DNA of 64,000 bases from NCBI RefSeq assembly GCF_022539505.1, contig NC_061508.1, forward strand, positions 29,568,256 through 29,632,255. The letters are read 5' to 3'. A model generated the notes under the pieces. The model was given only the letters and a program-made list of their open reading frames with translations. It was not told the origin of the DNA and made no database searches. Shown here in pieces: positions 23,722 through 34,290 of this stretch; positions within the stretch are counted from its first letter, which is position 1, and every line of letters begins with the position of its first letter. The position numbers and the translations under genes were made by a program. This DNA comes from Lolium rigidum. Taxonomy: Eukaryota; Streptophyta; Magnoliopsida; Poales; Poaceae.

Positions 23722-24889
23722 TGTTATCACCGCATTTTGGTCAAATCAGGAGGTGGGCCGTAAGGGAGATGGGCTTAGAAGATTACGCGTGGAAGATCTC
23801 TGAAGCGGCCTTGCACGAAGAGTTTGGGCTAGATTGCCCGTGTATCTTTAATTATAGCAGATTGTATCTTAGATTAAAAGTTAGAGTTTGTATCGTGCAC
23901 GGTGGGGATTATTCCCACGTTAGAAAGTCCCCTGGACTATAAATATGTATCTAGGGTTTATGGAATAAAAAACAACCAACGTTCAACCAACAAATCAATC
24001 TCGGCGCATCGCCAACTCCTTCGTCTCGAGGGTTTCTACCGGTAAGCAACATGCTGCCTAGATCGCATCTTGCGATCTAGGCAGCACAAGCTCCACGTTG
24101 TTCATGCGTTGCTCGTATCGAAGCCTTGTTGATGGCGAGCAACGTAGTTATCATAGATGTGTTAGGGTTAGCATAGTTCTTCGCGTAACATGCTATCGTA
24201 GTGCAACCCTTGCATGTCTAGCCGCCCTCACACCTATCTTAGGTGTGGGGGCGGCACCCCGCTTGATCATTATTTAGTAGATCTGATCCGTTACGATTGC
24301 TCCTTGTTCTACAAGGATTAGTTTAATATCCGCAATAGTTAGGCCTTACAAAGGGGTGGAGGATCCGACGGCACGTAGGGTGTCGTTCGCTAGCCCTAAA
24401 CAGGATGTTCCGGGGATCAACCTCGTGTCGGTTTTTAGGCCTTGTTTAGGATCGGCTTACGATCACCGTGCGTGGCCGCGAGGCCCAACCGTGAGTAGGA
24501 TGATCCGATTATGCGGTGAAAACCCTAAATCGTCGTAGATCTCATTAGCTTTATCTTGATCAAGCGGGACCACCATATATTCGTGCACCTCGTACGAATC
24601 ATGGGTGGATCGGCTCCTTGAGCCGATTCACAGGATAACCTGAGAGCCGATCGAGGCTCGTATTTAATGTTTACGTGTATGCCATGCAGGAAACTAAGCG
24701 AGGCATCTCCATCACCTTCCCGACCGGGTATAGGTCGAGTGGCACGCCCTTGCAATCAGCATCGGACGTGTGACCAGAAGGCTTTGCGGGCCGTCGCTCG
24801 GAGGGACCTCAGCCAGCCGCAGCTCTAGGTTGTTCCCGGCTCTACGGTGTTGCCCGTCGTTGCCCGTCGGTGGGTTTCGGACGTCAACA
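23722..24889 (+). repeat. 3' LTR of the non-autonomous Gypsy element
   Basis: 1168 bp, TGTTATCACC to GACGTCAACA, near-identical to 16966-18134. The first leader hairpin is better preserved here (15 bp, 24053-24085) than in the 5' LTR. Confidence 0.93.
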
Positions 24890-24894
24890 GTTGC

Positions 24895-25738
24895 CCACCA
24901 AAAAACTTAAACAAAGTTACTTGCAAAAAAACCTTAAACAAAGTTGGTTCATTTTAACAATTCCTTTACTACTTGTTGCTACAACACCCTAAGCATGCTT
25001 ATTGTGGAGATAAACTTGCGGAAAATAGGTTTTGTGGATGAGAATGAGTTGAGCTGAGATGTTCGCGAATGCAAAGATGTATCCCTGAGATTCGGGCTGT
25101 TTGGGTGCAATCATTTCTAATTAACGAAGTATAGCAAAATTAATAAAATCCTAAATTTCTAATTAATAAAGCATACTCCTATTAGTATTGTTAATAAATT
25201 TAAAAAGTAATCACTACATTTCTTGAAACTAGGATTTTATTTATGTACAATTCTATGTTATTTCACTGTACCTCACATTTGCCTATTATAGATGTTGATA
25301 TTTTTCTTTAAATAATTCCTTTTTAGAAACATAATACAAACGCGAACCCTCATATAAATGTGTATACATTCATCCTTATTTTGTGTTGAGTTGAGTTTGC
25401 GAATATCTATCATTTACATGGATGCAAATGATCAAAGTCTGTCAATTTAATTTTGGACAATAGTACTATGTTTTGACATGGAGTATGTCGTACCAAAATA
25501 CTTTCATAAATATTTATGATTTTTATAACTCAGGAAATTTATAAATAGTAAAATTGCTTCCGAACTAGTTTGATCTGGTTAATGTATAATCTGAATTTAG
25601 GATCGGTAGCTTCACTGAAGTGTACTGTAGTCGGGACACACCGTCAGTCCGTCAGTAATCTGAGTCGTCCTGTGCGCCTGCGAGAAACCCGCGTGGGGCC
25701 CGCATCCGGTGTCTCCTCTCCCTTCGGTTGCAATTGCA
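24895..25738. other. Intergenic region and putative promoter of the exonuclease V gene
   Basis: AT-rich sequence with no ORF of note. It begins with two direct copies of the AAACTTAAACAAAGTT repeat into which the Gypsy element inserted. The last roughly 100 bases become GC-rich and lead to the ATG at 25739. No clear TATA box was identified. Confidence 0.5.
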
Positions 25739-28700
25739 ATGCTCCCTGAGCTCCAGGTGGAGATCGTCAGCGACGAGGAGATGGCCATCATCGAGGCCGC
25801 GCTCGCCGCCGCCGCTGCCCGGCCCCTCCTGTCCGCCGCCGCTGTCCGCGGCGCCGCCACTCTCTCCTGCGCGGCCTACTCGACCGCCGGCGACATCGAG
25901 GACTCCGCGCCGCCGCTGCGGAGGTCGCTGCTGTCCCGGTTCCGGGAGCGCCGAGCCCTCGCCGTCACCGACATCACCGCCACGGTGAGCCGCCCAGTGC
26001 CCGCGCCCTTCTCGATGCTTTGCGTCCTCCGGCAAATGTGCCGTGTCGCCCGTCTGTGTTTCCTTGCCTGATGTGTACAGATCGACTGATTCCCCTCCCC
26101 TCGTTCATTTCGTGGGATTTGTTCTTGGGACAGGAATGGTGCGATAAGCAGATGGAGTTCGTGCTGGAGCACGGCAAGCCGGAGAGGACAGAGGCGATGA
26201 AGGCCGGCTCTGACCGCCACGCCCAGCTCGAGCAGGAGGTGAGCCCTGCTGTGCTGGCCCTTCCAATAGAATAGATGGTTCCTGTCTTGGAGATTGAAAT
26301 GAGGCCCAATACTGAGGACGATAATGCCGTTTTCCCCTGGTCAGTATTGGAGCATTATTTGTGTTTTTAGCATGACATCAATGCAGGGTTTCTGTTAACA
26401 AATCATTCCAGATTACAGACTAAAGACTGATTTGATGCTGTCACGAGCTTTGTTTCCTGTCGACTTGCCCTAAGAATCATATTTTCCTATCTTTATGATA
26501 TTCTTGATGATACATAACACCAGTCATAGGTACTGAATCATGTCCTGATACGTGATCGCACAAGTCATTAGCTTTTGACAAACTTGATGTGTGATCTCTT
26601 AAGTCATCGTCACTGCCAATCATGTCCTAATAACCTAATTACAGCTTGCATAAATACTTGAACTGAAACCACGACACTTATTATGGATCGGTGTGAGTAA
26701 TAATTTCTTGTGAAGGGTTTGGAGAATGAAATCGATTTAAATCTTGAAAAAGACTGAGAAAAGAATGTGATTCATTTATTTTTATTGTGGAACAGGTTAT
26801 TGAGAGGGTTGATATTGCCATTCGATCCGCAGAAGAATCGTGGGCGGTCAAATTCATGAACTTTATAGTGGGAACAAACCAATTATTGTTCAATGGCCTG
26901 ACACGGGAACTTCCAGTGTATGTGCTGATATACTTTAACTTGCAACCGTAAATTAATATTTTTTGTATCAATGAAAATGTTTTGGTGTAATATTAGTTTC
27001 TCGAATGTATGTGATGAAGCAATTTTAGCTTCAGGGGTAACATTTGTTCTTAATTTTGATGCCAATTCTGTTTTGCAGGCTTGGGATTGTTGAAGGTTCA
27101 TGGATGGTAGGAATTATTGATGAACTCCGGATGCCTGTGGATGGAATTTCTTTTCATCCAAGTTTGGTGGATACAAAGACACGTTTCAAAGCTACATTTC
27201 CCTCGGAAGCACAGAAAAGAAATGGAAGGTTATCCTTTATCATTGCTTTCCTAACCATTAAAAGCAGAGAGACTGTCAAATTAAGTCATGTTTTGGTATT
27301 GGCAAGTAATAAGTAAACTTTAGATCTATGCTCCCTGGACTAGTGATTCCCTCCATGTAGATCTTTCCTTTCGTCTGAAGTTGCATGAAGTTGGATTAGT
27401 GCTCCATTGGTGTGTTGAGAGTGCCCATTGGTCAATTGAAACCCTCATTAGAGAGGACAATGATGATTTGCTTCTGGACAGTACTTAAGAGTTAAGAATT
27501 CTCGTTGCAAATTTATCTAGTTTCTGAATATGCACCAGCTACAAAGGATCAAGTTATGGTTTCCCCTTCTAAGGAAACTACTCTAGGATTGACCTTTCAG
27601 TTATTGCCACGTAGTGGGTATTATGCCGAACCTCTGGACCTCTGTGTAGCGCGAAGAGGTAACCTGGGTTGGGGAGATACTAGATCTGATTCTTTATTCA
27701 TTTCCCGTAAGGGTCTAGGAGCAGGCATAAATAGCCCACGTACATTACTTCAGGCCTAAGGCCAGAATCCTAACAAACTTGAAAAGGACTGAATAACTTG
27801 GAAACTGACTCTAGAGATAATGATCCTCTTAAATTAAAAGGATACGGATTGATTTCCTACGATTTGCAGCACCAACTAAAGCCTTCACGTGACAGTTATG
27901 TAGCAGACTGATAGTTAAATTTCTTCGATGTTCTACTGGGGAAGTGCAGTCATTAGGAACATCTGCCGCACACGCATTCCTGTGTATTGCCTTCTTCAGA
28001 AAATGCATCTTATGCTATTCATTTGAACTTATTGCTGAAATTGTTTGGAGATAAATTCAGATTATTATCATGCCAAGCTTTCTACAACTTGTTTTATTTC
28101 TGTCATTCTGTCATGCAGTATGGTGACAGCAAGCTAGCAGCTGAAAGCTATATGATATATGGTCATATTTGTCACAGGCTTCAGCTGATGTGTTATAAGT
28201 ACCTATGGGACAGCTTGATTGCTGAGAAATTCCCAGCAGAGAATTTCTTCAGCTATTTTGACCTGAACCCCGACTTCTTGTTATCTGACGATGTCAAGCG
28301 GTACATTAGCTCATTGGGTTTCAATGCACAGGTTCTGTTTCTCACCTTTAGATTTTGACTTCTTTTGTTGTTCAAACATTTTATAGGGATTGGAATAACC
28401 ATCTGTTATTGTGAAACTATTTCATTCCATTTTCTTACTACACTGAATTAAATAAGTGTCTGCTAGAATCCCTCTTTTGTTGGCGTTGTGCGTGTTCATG
28501 CAAATGTATGGAACTTATGGTTTCTGCCTGCAGACTTTTGGGGATGTGTTGAAATACTATAAAATTACCTGCCATACGCTATCAAGATCTCAAGAAAAGC
28601 TGATCTTGAGGTAAATAAGGTGCAGCCTGAACAATACTGATCTGGAGTGACTACTGAATACCTAATAGCGAAAAAGGGATTTACTGTTAATGGCTTAATG

Positions 28701-28961
28701 CCGGGCAAATGAAATAAAATTTATTATACTTTCATTTTCCTATATAATTGCAGATATGAACTGCAGGCAGATCATTCCCTGCTAGAAGAATACGAGTTCT
28801 CTTATGACGATCAATGGTTCAAGGATCAAATCCAGGAAGCCCTCCGCTTCTGGCTGGGGGCACGGGATCCTAAATTTGTGACTGAAGAGGAGTTGTGGAA
28901 ATGTAAATTCTGCAAATTTGCATCTAGTTGCCCGAAGATGGTTTCCAACTCGAGATGCTGA
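25739..28961 (+). CDS. EXO5: Exonuclease V (EXO5/DEM1-like), 7 exons
   Basis: Single-strand DNA exonuclease of the PD-(D/E)XK family with a 4Fe-4S cluster, acting in genome maintenance; plant homologues are annotated as chloroplastic or nuclear. Exons: 25739-25984, 26134-26238, 26796-26917, 27079-27228, 28178-28331, 28534-28610, 28754-28961. All introns are GT...AG and the phases join to one frame of 353 residues, the usual length. Catalytic acids are seen in GIVEGSWMVGIIDELRM (Asp172) and VDTKTR (Asp189, Lys191). Cluster ligands are Cys85 (EWCDKQ) and the C-terminal CKFCKFASSC (Cys335, Cys338, Cys344). RNGR joined to LQLMCYKYLWD across intron 4 is the conserved family core. The N-terminal 60 residues are Ala-rich and may include a transit peptide. 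The start is the first ATG; an upstream in-frame GTG is not used. No break is seen. Confidence 0.93.
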
Positions 28962-29448
28962 CTTACATTCAAAGGTTGCAGATGGACAACTCTGTTTCGG
29001 GTTAGTGGAGCCTGGGTAATTTTTTCGGACACTGGGCTGTAGAACTGACCATTTTGATGAATGTTAACCTTGGATGTGTCTTGAATTCATTCATTCATCT
29101 GTTTTTTTCTTCTTTCCATGGCTAGATTGAACTGAATATTATATTACATTGTATGGAGCGTCGTAACATGGATATTACTGGTTAGCTAGTGAATTTCATT
29201 CATGTTGTATGCATCCTAATGAAGAAAATCATTATCTAGTATTCACTTGTGTATGATTTAAAAGCATGGATTTTGGAGTACACATCAGTGCTAATAGATG
29301 TTATCGTTATTTGCATTTATCTTGGGTATCAGGATTTCAACTATTTCGTTTGGTGTTTGCCTATAAGTAAAAATATAATACTGTTACTTGAGTGTTTTCC
29401 TCGCGGCTCTTCAGTTTCAGTTTCGGGTTCTTAATTGAACTCTGAACC
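28962..29448 (+). other. 3' UTR and downstream flank of the exonuclease V gene
   Basis: AT-rich, no ORF with protein-like composition. A Harbinger-type element begins right after it at 29452, so the polyadenylation region of the gene is close to, but outside, the element. Confidence 0.5.
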
Positions 29449-29451
29449 TTA

Positions 29452-31121
29452 GGGCATCTCCAGCGGCGCGACGCAAACGGTCGCTGAGCGACCGTTTTCG
29501 TCTGCCGTGACCGGAAATGCGTCTGGGGCCTGTTCCAGCGGGGCGACGCAAAGTGACCGGGCCGTCCGCGGAGACGCAAACCTGGTCCAAATATGCGCCA
29601 GGTTTGCGTCTCCGCGGACGCTCGGCGGTCGCGGAAAATGTCCGCGTTGGGTACATCCGGGCCCGGTCGGGCAGTGACTAGGTAAGTAAAAGATTTTTTC
29701 ATTACTATTGATTGGCCAAAAGGACCATCTTTACAGAGATGGTTAGTCGAGTTAACCTAAAACTACAACGGCCGTACCTACTCGCCGTCGCGCGGCCTAC
29801 ACCGGCCTCGGTTACTCGCAGTCGCGCGCCCTACTACTGGCCGCCGGATGGGTCGGCGCCGTCGTCGAAGCGGGAGCGCTTCTTGCACTTCGCGCGCCGC
29901 GCACGCCGGCGAACGGACATCTCGTCCTGCCGCCTGCGGCGTTCGAGGGCCTCGGCCAGGGAGCTGTCCCACAGGGCCGTCACCGTCGCAACGACCACCT
30001 TGGTAGCCGCCGCCTTCGCCGTCGCCCGGGCCTCCTCCTCTGCCGCCGCCTGGACCGCCGCCGCCGCCCGGGCCTCCTCCTCCGCTGCCGCCTGGACCGC
30101 CGCCGCGTCCTCCTCCGCCTGGACCGCCGCCTGGATCGCCGCCACGTCGGCGACGAAGCGGGCCCTGCCCCTAGCCGCCGCCACAGCTTCGTCCCTGGCG
30201 GCGATGGCGACCTCCAGCTCTCGGTTCTCCCGCTCGACCCGCGCGGGAGAAGGGCCCCTACGCTGGAGCGAGTCCAGGTCGGAGCACATTAACCCCCGGC
30301 CATGGCCATCGCATAGCCGTGGGCTTCCTCCTCCGCCGCCCAAGCCCGACGGCGCCGGGCGTCCCCGGCCCGGGGACTCGAAGGACGCGAGCAGAACCAG
30401 CTGGTCACCGGCGCACTCGAAGCGCATGGGCACGGGGACGTCGTCGTCCGCGATGTCGTGGATGACGGCGTCGGCTGGAGGGGCCGCGATGGCCGCCCGC
30501 GCCTCCGCGAGCTCGGCCCTGGCGTCGGCGAGCTCGGCCATGGCGTTGGCGATCTCTGCCCTGGTCGCCGCGAGGCGCCCTTCCGCGCGCTCTACCGCCT
30601 CCGCCTCCGTGACCTCCGCCTCCGCCGCCACCACCTCCAGGTCCAGCTGCTGCGCCTCAACGCCGGCGGCGGCTACCTCGTCTTCCTCCTCCTCCGGGTG
30701 GAGCTGGCGGCACATGTGAACAACGTGCTCCCAATTCATGTGGTCGGCCATGGATGGATGGTAGCTTGAGGTGTGCCCGTCGCCCCCGCCGGTGTCCACC
30801 ATATATAGCCACGGCGGGGCGGGAAACGGCGTTGGGCGCAGGGCGTTTCCCGCGCGCGCGAAACGCCGGCGAAACTTGCCAATGTATTGGGCGCGCGCGG
30901 GAACGATCGTCGCCGCGTGGGAACAGTTAATCGCCGGCGGCAGTCCTCGACGGGACGTAAAACACCATTAGCGACCTTGACGCTGTCCCGGGATAAAATA
31001 TGCGTCCGCACCGCTGGAGCTACCCCGACGCAAACGGTCGCCCTGGCCCACAACGCGTCCGCGGGCCGACGCAAACGGACATTTCGGACGTACGAAATGC
31101 GTCGGCCCGCTGGAGATGCTC
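29452..31121 (-). mobile_element. PIF/Harbinger-type element 1 (TIR GGGCATCTCCAGCGG)
   Basis: The termini GGGCATCTCCAGCGG and CCGCTGGAGATGCTC are inverted repeats (one mismatch near the end), flanked by TTA on both sides (29449-29451 and 31122-31124). The 3-bp TWA duplication is the mark of PIF/Harbinger elements. The GC-rich 1670-bp body carries one minus-strand ORF but no DDE transposase, so it is probably non-autonomous. Near both ends it contains repeated GACGCAAACGG motifs in opposite orientation, extending the subterminal symmetry. Confidence 0.8.
29834..30751 (-). CDS. Uncharacterised coiled-coil protein of Harbinger-type element 1
   Basis: 305 residues from ATG 30751 (MADHMNWEHVVHMCRQLHPE). 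The in-frame ATG at 30802 overlaps a TATA-like TATATAT (30801-30807 on the minus strand), so the inner ATG is preferred. After the WEHVVHMCRQLHPEEEE start come long Ala/Glu helices with heptad character, a Gly/Pro-rich centre (SPGRGRPAPSGLGGGGG), another Ala/Glu helix with a tandem AAVQAAAEEEARA repeat, and a basic end (RRRARRAKCKKRSRF) that may be a nuclear signal. No transposase or Myb domain is seen. Similar proteins recur in Triticeae genomes, as far as I recall. The role is unknown. The plus-strand frame of 335 codons is its shadow. Confidence 0.6.
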   Translation of the reverse strand: MADHMNWEHVVHMCRQLHPEEEEDEVAAAGVEAQQLDLEVVAAEAEVTEAEAVERAEGRLAATRAEIANAMAELADARAELAEARAAIAAPPADAVIHDIADDDVPVPMRFECAGDQLVLLASFESPGRGRPAPSGLGGGGGSPRLCDGHGRGLMCSDLDSLQRRGPSPARVERENRELEVAIAARDEAVAAARGRARFVADVAAIQAAVQAEEDAAAVQAAAEEEARAAAAVQAAAEEEARATAKAAATKVVVATVTALWDSSLAEALERRRRQDEMSVRRRARRAKCKKRSRFDDGADPSGGQ

Positions 31122-31302
31122 TTAGTAAAAAATAATTTACCGTAATGTCACGGACAGCGAAGGGGAATAAACTAACGTGTATAGGAACTGAAAAGAACAG
31201 TTAGTCAGTTACACGTGCAGATATACAGATCTGTCAGTTTCAGTGGAGTTTTAGTTTCACGAGATGTAGATCCACTGATGTCGGTGCAGTTTAGCTGGCT
31301 AA

Positions 31303-33199
31303 GAGCATCTCCAGCCGTTTGGGCTTCCCACGCCCAAATCCGGCGATATTGTCGTCCGGATTGGAGGAAACTTTGGCCTGGGGAGGCCCATTTTCCCAGC
31401 CGCGAGCCCAGGATGGATGTAACGAATTCAGATAAAATTGGCGAGTTCGTTCAAACATAAGCGAAATTTAATGGTATTTAACATATAGAGGCGAGTTCGT
31501 ACATAAGTAGGCCGAATTCGAACATATATTTGAATTCGACGTTGGCAAACTAAAATTTAAACTACAGAACGCCCTACTACATGCCGAAATGGCGGTAGAA
31601 CGACGTATAGTCGCCGCCGTCGTCGTCGTCGCTGGAGCCAGCGTTGTCCTGGGGCGGCGGAGCCTCGTACCATCGGCTCGTGCCCTGGCCAGCATCGCCG
31701 GCGCGTGGCGGCGACGTACGGTACATGTCGTCGTCGCTGCTGTCCTCGACCTTGACCACCTCCCTGGGCGCAACGTTCCTAGCGGCGGATGGTGTGGCGG
31801 CGCGGGCGGCGCGTTGACGCGCGGCAGCCGGATCCGGCAGCCGCCGTTGCTCGCTCCGCCTCCTCGCGCTCCCGGTCCCGCCCGGACCACTCCGGTGCGG
31901 CGTCTTCGGGGAGGGCGTTGTCGGCGGGCACCGGGTCCTTCGGCGACCCGGCGATCGCCTCCGCCACCGCGGCGTCCTCCGCGCGCTCGCCTCCTCCTCG
32001 GCCAGCTGGTTTGCGGCCTCCTCCTTCTTCGACGCCTTCCTCTTCCGCCCGCTTTGCGGAGAGGACGGCTGGTCGCGGATGACGAGGGCGCCGCTACTGC
32101 GCCCTCTGCTCGGCGGTGGCGACGACGGTTCCTTCTTGATGGTCGAAGGAGCCGGCCACTCCTGCTTGACGGTGGCCGACGTCGACCCGCCGGATCTGGA
32201 TGCCGACCGCGAGCCAGAGGAGGAGGACGGCGCCATCCTCCTCGGCATCCAGGAACTACCGTGCCGGCGCGACACGGTAGCCGCCACCGGCGGTGGCATC
32301 CCCAGGACGGGGGAGTTTCCGTTCTCGATGTGCGCGAGCACATTCTCGAGGGTGCGGTTAGGCGCGCTCCACCATCGTCTGCGGCCGGCGGCATTGTTCC
32401 TTGCCGGAGGAGGAGGAGGAGGACCGTCGTAGGAGGCCAGTTCGCGTTCATACCTTCGCCGGAAGAACGCGATCCACGACTCGTGGTTGTCGGGGAAGAA
32501 ACGCGGATCCGCGCGCTGCTCGTCACTGAGAGTGACGAGCACCTCGCTGATCGGCCGTTCGAGTGCGGCACCGCCCGTTGGCGGCGGCGGGATCGGCACG
32601 CCGCCTGCGCTCAGCCTCCATCCCCCCGGTGCGCAGAAGTCCGGCGGTGCCGGGTAGCCCGCCGCGTAGAGGAGTCGTCCCTCCCATTGGTGGAGAGAGC
32701 GGCGGCCGAAGCCGTTGTTGGCCGCACCGTCGTTCGCCATTGCTCGTTCGAGTTCGGGGGAGATTTGGTGGAAGGCGAGTGAGGTGAATGCGGGGCAGAC
32801 GCGGTAGTTCGGCGATAAATAGAGGTAGGCGCGCGTGAAACCGAGGAGACGGCATTAACTCGCCGCGTGGAAGCTACGCGGCCGGCGAATGCTGACCGGC
32901 GGCAGGCTTTACAGCCGCGCGGAAGACGATCCGATGAGGACGACGATCGGTGTCTCTCGCCGACAAGTTGGGGCCACCAGACGCGCGGGAAGTTTCCTCG
33001 CCGTTTCGCGCGCTTTTGTTTCGTCCGGAGTCCCCGAGAACTCCCCGGGGGGCCGGGGATGGCGTGGGATCGCCGGATGAATTTAGGCCCACATCCGGAC
33101 GAAAACGAGGAACCGGGGGCGCGACTGGGCCGAATTACGCCGTCCGGATGGAAAAAATGTCGTTTGGGAGCCTCATCGGGGAGACGAGTGGAGATGCTC
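31303..33199 (-). mobile_element. PIF/Harbinger-type element 2 (TIR GAGCATCTCCA)
   Basis: The termini GAGCATCTCCAGCCG and the complement of TGGAGATGCTC form inverted repeats flanked by TAA on both sides (31300-31302 and 33200-33202), a TWA duplication as in element 1. The body (1897 bp, GC-rich) carries a minus-strand ORF of a type common in Triticeae repeats. No DDE transposase was found. It lies 179 bp from element 1, so two elements of the same broad class entered the same EXO5-NFD4 intergenic space. Confidence 0.8.
31577..32740 (-). CDS. Uncharacterised repeat-family protein of Harbinger-type element 2 (double frame change)
   Basis: The ATG at 32740 (MANDGAANNGFGRRSLHQWE) is well placed near the element end. 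A conserved-looking N-terminal block runs through GRLLYAAGYPAPPDFCAPGG, DNHESWIAFFRRRYERELASYDGPP and AAGRRRWWSAPNRTLENVLAHIENGN. A Ser/Pro/Lys-rich middle with TVKQEWPAPSTIKKE-like (SUMO-site-like) motifs and SGRKRKASKK follows, and an acidic end SSDDDDGGDYTSFYRHFGM. Between about 31970 and 31860 the better protein reading is in another frame (MAEAIAGSPKDPVPADNALP), so two compensating indels are likely; one falls at CTCG 31860-31863. The function is unknown. From memory, close relatives are numerous in wheat and Aegilops annotations. Confidence 0.6.
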   Translation of the reverse strand: MANDGAANNGFGRRSLHQWEGRLLYAAGYPAPPDFCAPGGWRLSAGGVPIPPPPTGGAALERPISEVLVTLSDEQRADPRFFPDNHESWIAFFRRRYERELASYDGPPPPPPARNNAAGRRRWWSAPNRTLENVLAHIENGNSPVLGMPPPVAATVSRRHGSSWMPRRMAPSSSSGSRSASRSGGSTSATVKQEWPAPSTIKKEPSSPPPSRGRSSGALVIRDQPSSPQSGRKRKASKKEEAANQLAEEEASARRTPRWRRRSPGRRRTRCPPTTPSPKTPHRSGPGGTGSARRRSEQRRLPDPAAARQRAARAATPSAARNVAPREVVKVEDSSDDDMYRTSPPRAGDAGQGTSRWYEAPPPQDNAGSSDDDDGGDYTSFYRHFGM

Positions 33200-33218
33200 T
33201 AACTCTGGAAAAGTCATA

Positions 33219-33608
33219 TTGGAACATGGGCACCAGTGCTCTCACCGTATTAAAAAATTCAAAAATTATATTTATATGTTTAAAATAATTATGTAACAAA
33301 ATTTTAAAAGTACCTAATGTGTACCCCACTAACCTACAAAATCTCAATTTCAAATGTTTTGTTTTTTGACCTATACAAAAATGACAAAATATGTTTTCTT
33401 TTTGTAGATTTGAATCATTACACTTAGATCTATGCATTTGTTATTTTTGTGCAGCCTAAAATACACATTATTTTCAGTTGAAAATTTACAAGATTATGGG
33501 ATACAATACCGACTACATCATAATTTATTTTCAGATTTTTGTGAAGCTTAGAAATATGATTTTTTATTTATTTTTTGAAGTGAGATCACTGGTGTTCATG
33601 TGCACCAA
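33219..33608. mobile_element. Probable MITE with imperfect terminal inverted repeats
   Basis: TTGGAACATGGGCACCAGTGCTCTCAC at the left and the complement of GTGAGATCACTGGTGTTCATGTGCACCAA at the right form about 25-bp imperfect inverted repeats around an AT-rich 390-bp body without ORFs. No target duplication could be fixed, so the superfamily is open. Confidence 0.5.
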
Positions 33609-34290
33609 ATCTCTGAATCTGACCAGTGGACTCTGAAAAAAAAAAATCAGTAGCAAGGGTATGCTAAGATGACAACCCGTAGCATTCTCGAAAACTTCAC
33701 AATGGCCTACATAAACACTAGTAACGCATACCAAGAACTAATAAGGCCACCTTTCTAGAGCGGTTGGTTATTTTGGACCTTTATGTTTCTGGTTGCTTCT
33801 TCAATGTATCAACTCTGGTGATTTTGTTGATGTATGCATACGATATTTTCTGTACAAACTGCATACGATGCATGCATCCAACCCCTCCACCCGGCTACTA
33901 AACTCTAGAAGCACAGCAAACCAGCAGATCCTTTGTCGGACACACATCGGACATGGAATTATCGTATGCATAGAAGTTCCCCTTTATTCAAAAAATAATA
34001 ATATTACAAAGTGCTACTCTACAGGCGTAGCAATTCAGTTATATTTTCTACGGGTTCATGCTGCACTAACCACTAACGAACAACTCAAAAATATGATACT
34101 CCATACCTCATTCGTCATCCGGATATCTAGATCTGAACTATAGTAAAGAACCAGGTCCCCGAATGGCAATACAGAGCACAAAAATGAGAGCCCGTGCTCA
34201 TATTTCAAGTGCAATAAATTACAAAAGATCATCAAGCAAGCTCTCGGATCATCATATCTCTGTGGACCTTAGAGCTTCAATCACCGTCAG
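33609..34290. other. Intergenic, including the 3' UTR of the transporter gene
   Basis: AT-rich, no supported ORF. The right part (about 34140-34290) would be the 3' UTR of the minus-strand transporter gene. Nothing else is recognised. Confidence 0.45.

Larger units (their letters stand above)
16966..24889 (+). mobile_element. Non-autonomous Gypsy LTR retrotransposon (gag and protease only, Tat-like)
   Basis: LTRs of 1169 and 1168 bp (TGTTATCACC...GACGTCAACA) are flanked by GTTAC (16961-16965) and GTTGC (24890-24894), a target duplication with one mismatch. The internal part (5.6 kb) holds a primer site, gag, an aspartic protease and an antisense ORF before the 3' LTR, but no RT, RNase H or integrase. 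It must therefore have moved using enzymes of a relative. The gag C/H motif, the primer-site sequence and the antisense ORF position resemble the Tat group (Grande/Retand/Ogre), where extra ORFs near the 3' LTR are known. Group assignment is inferred from these features without an RT sequence. Confidence 0.88.

Noticed and set aside
25612..26309. Minus-strand ORFs over exons 1-2 of the exonuclease V gene
   Set aside because: Shadows of GC-rich exons. The plus-strand gene with seven consistent splice junctions explains the region.
29712..30719. Plus-strand ORF (335 codons) in Harbinger element 1
   Set aside because: Low-complexity Ala/Ser reading opposite the minus-strand coiled-coil ORF.
31589..32782. 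Long plus-strand ORF (397 codons) in Harbinger element 2
   Set aside because: It is the GC-rich mirror of the minus-strand ORF, which has the better protein character, start context and position near the TIR.
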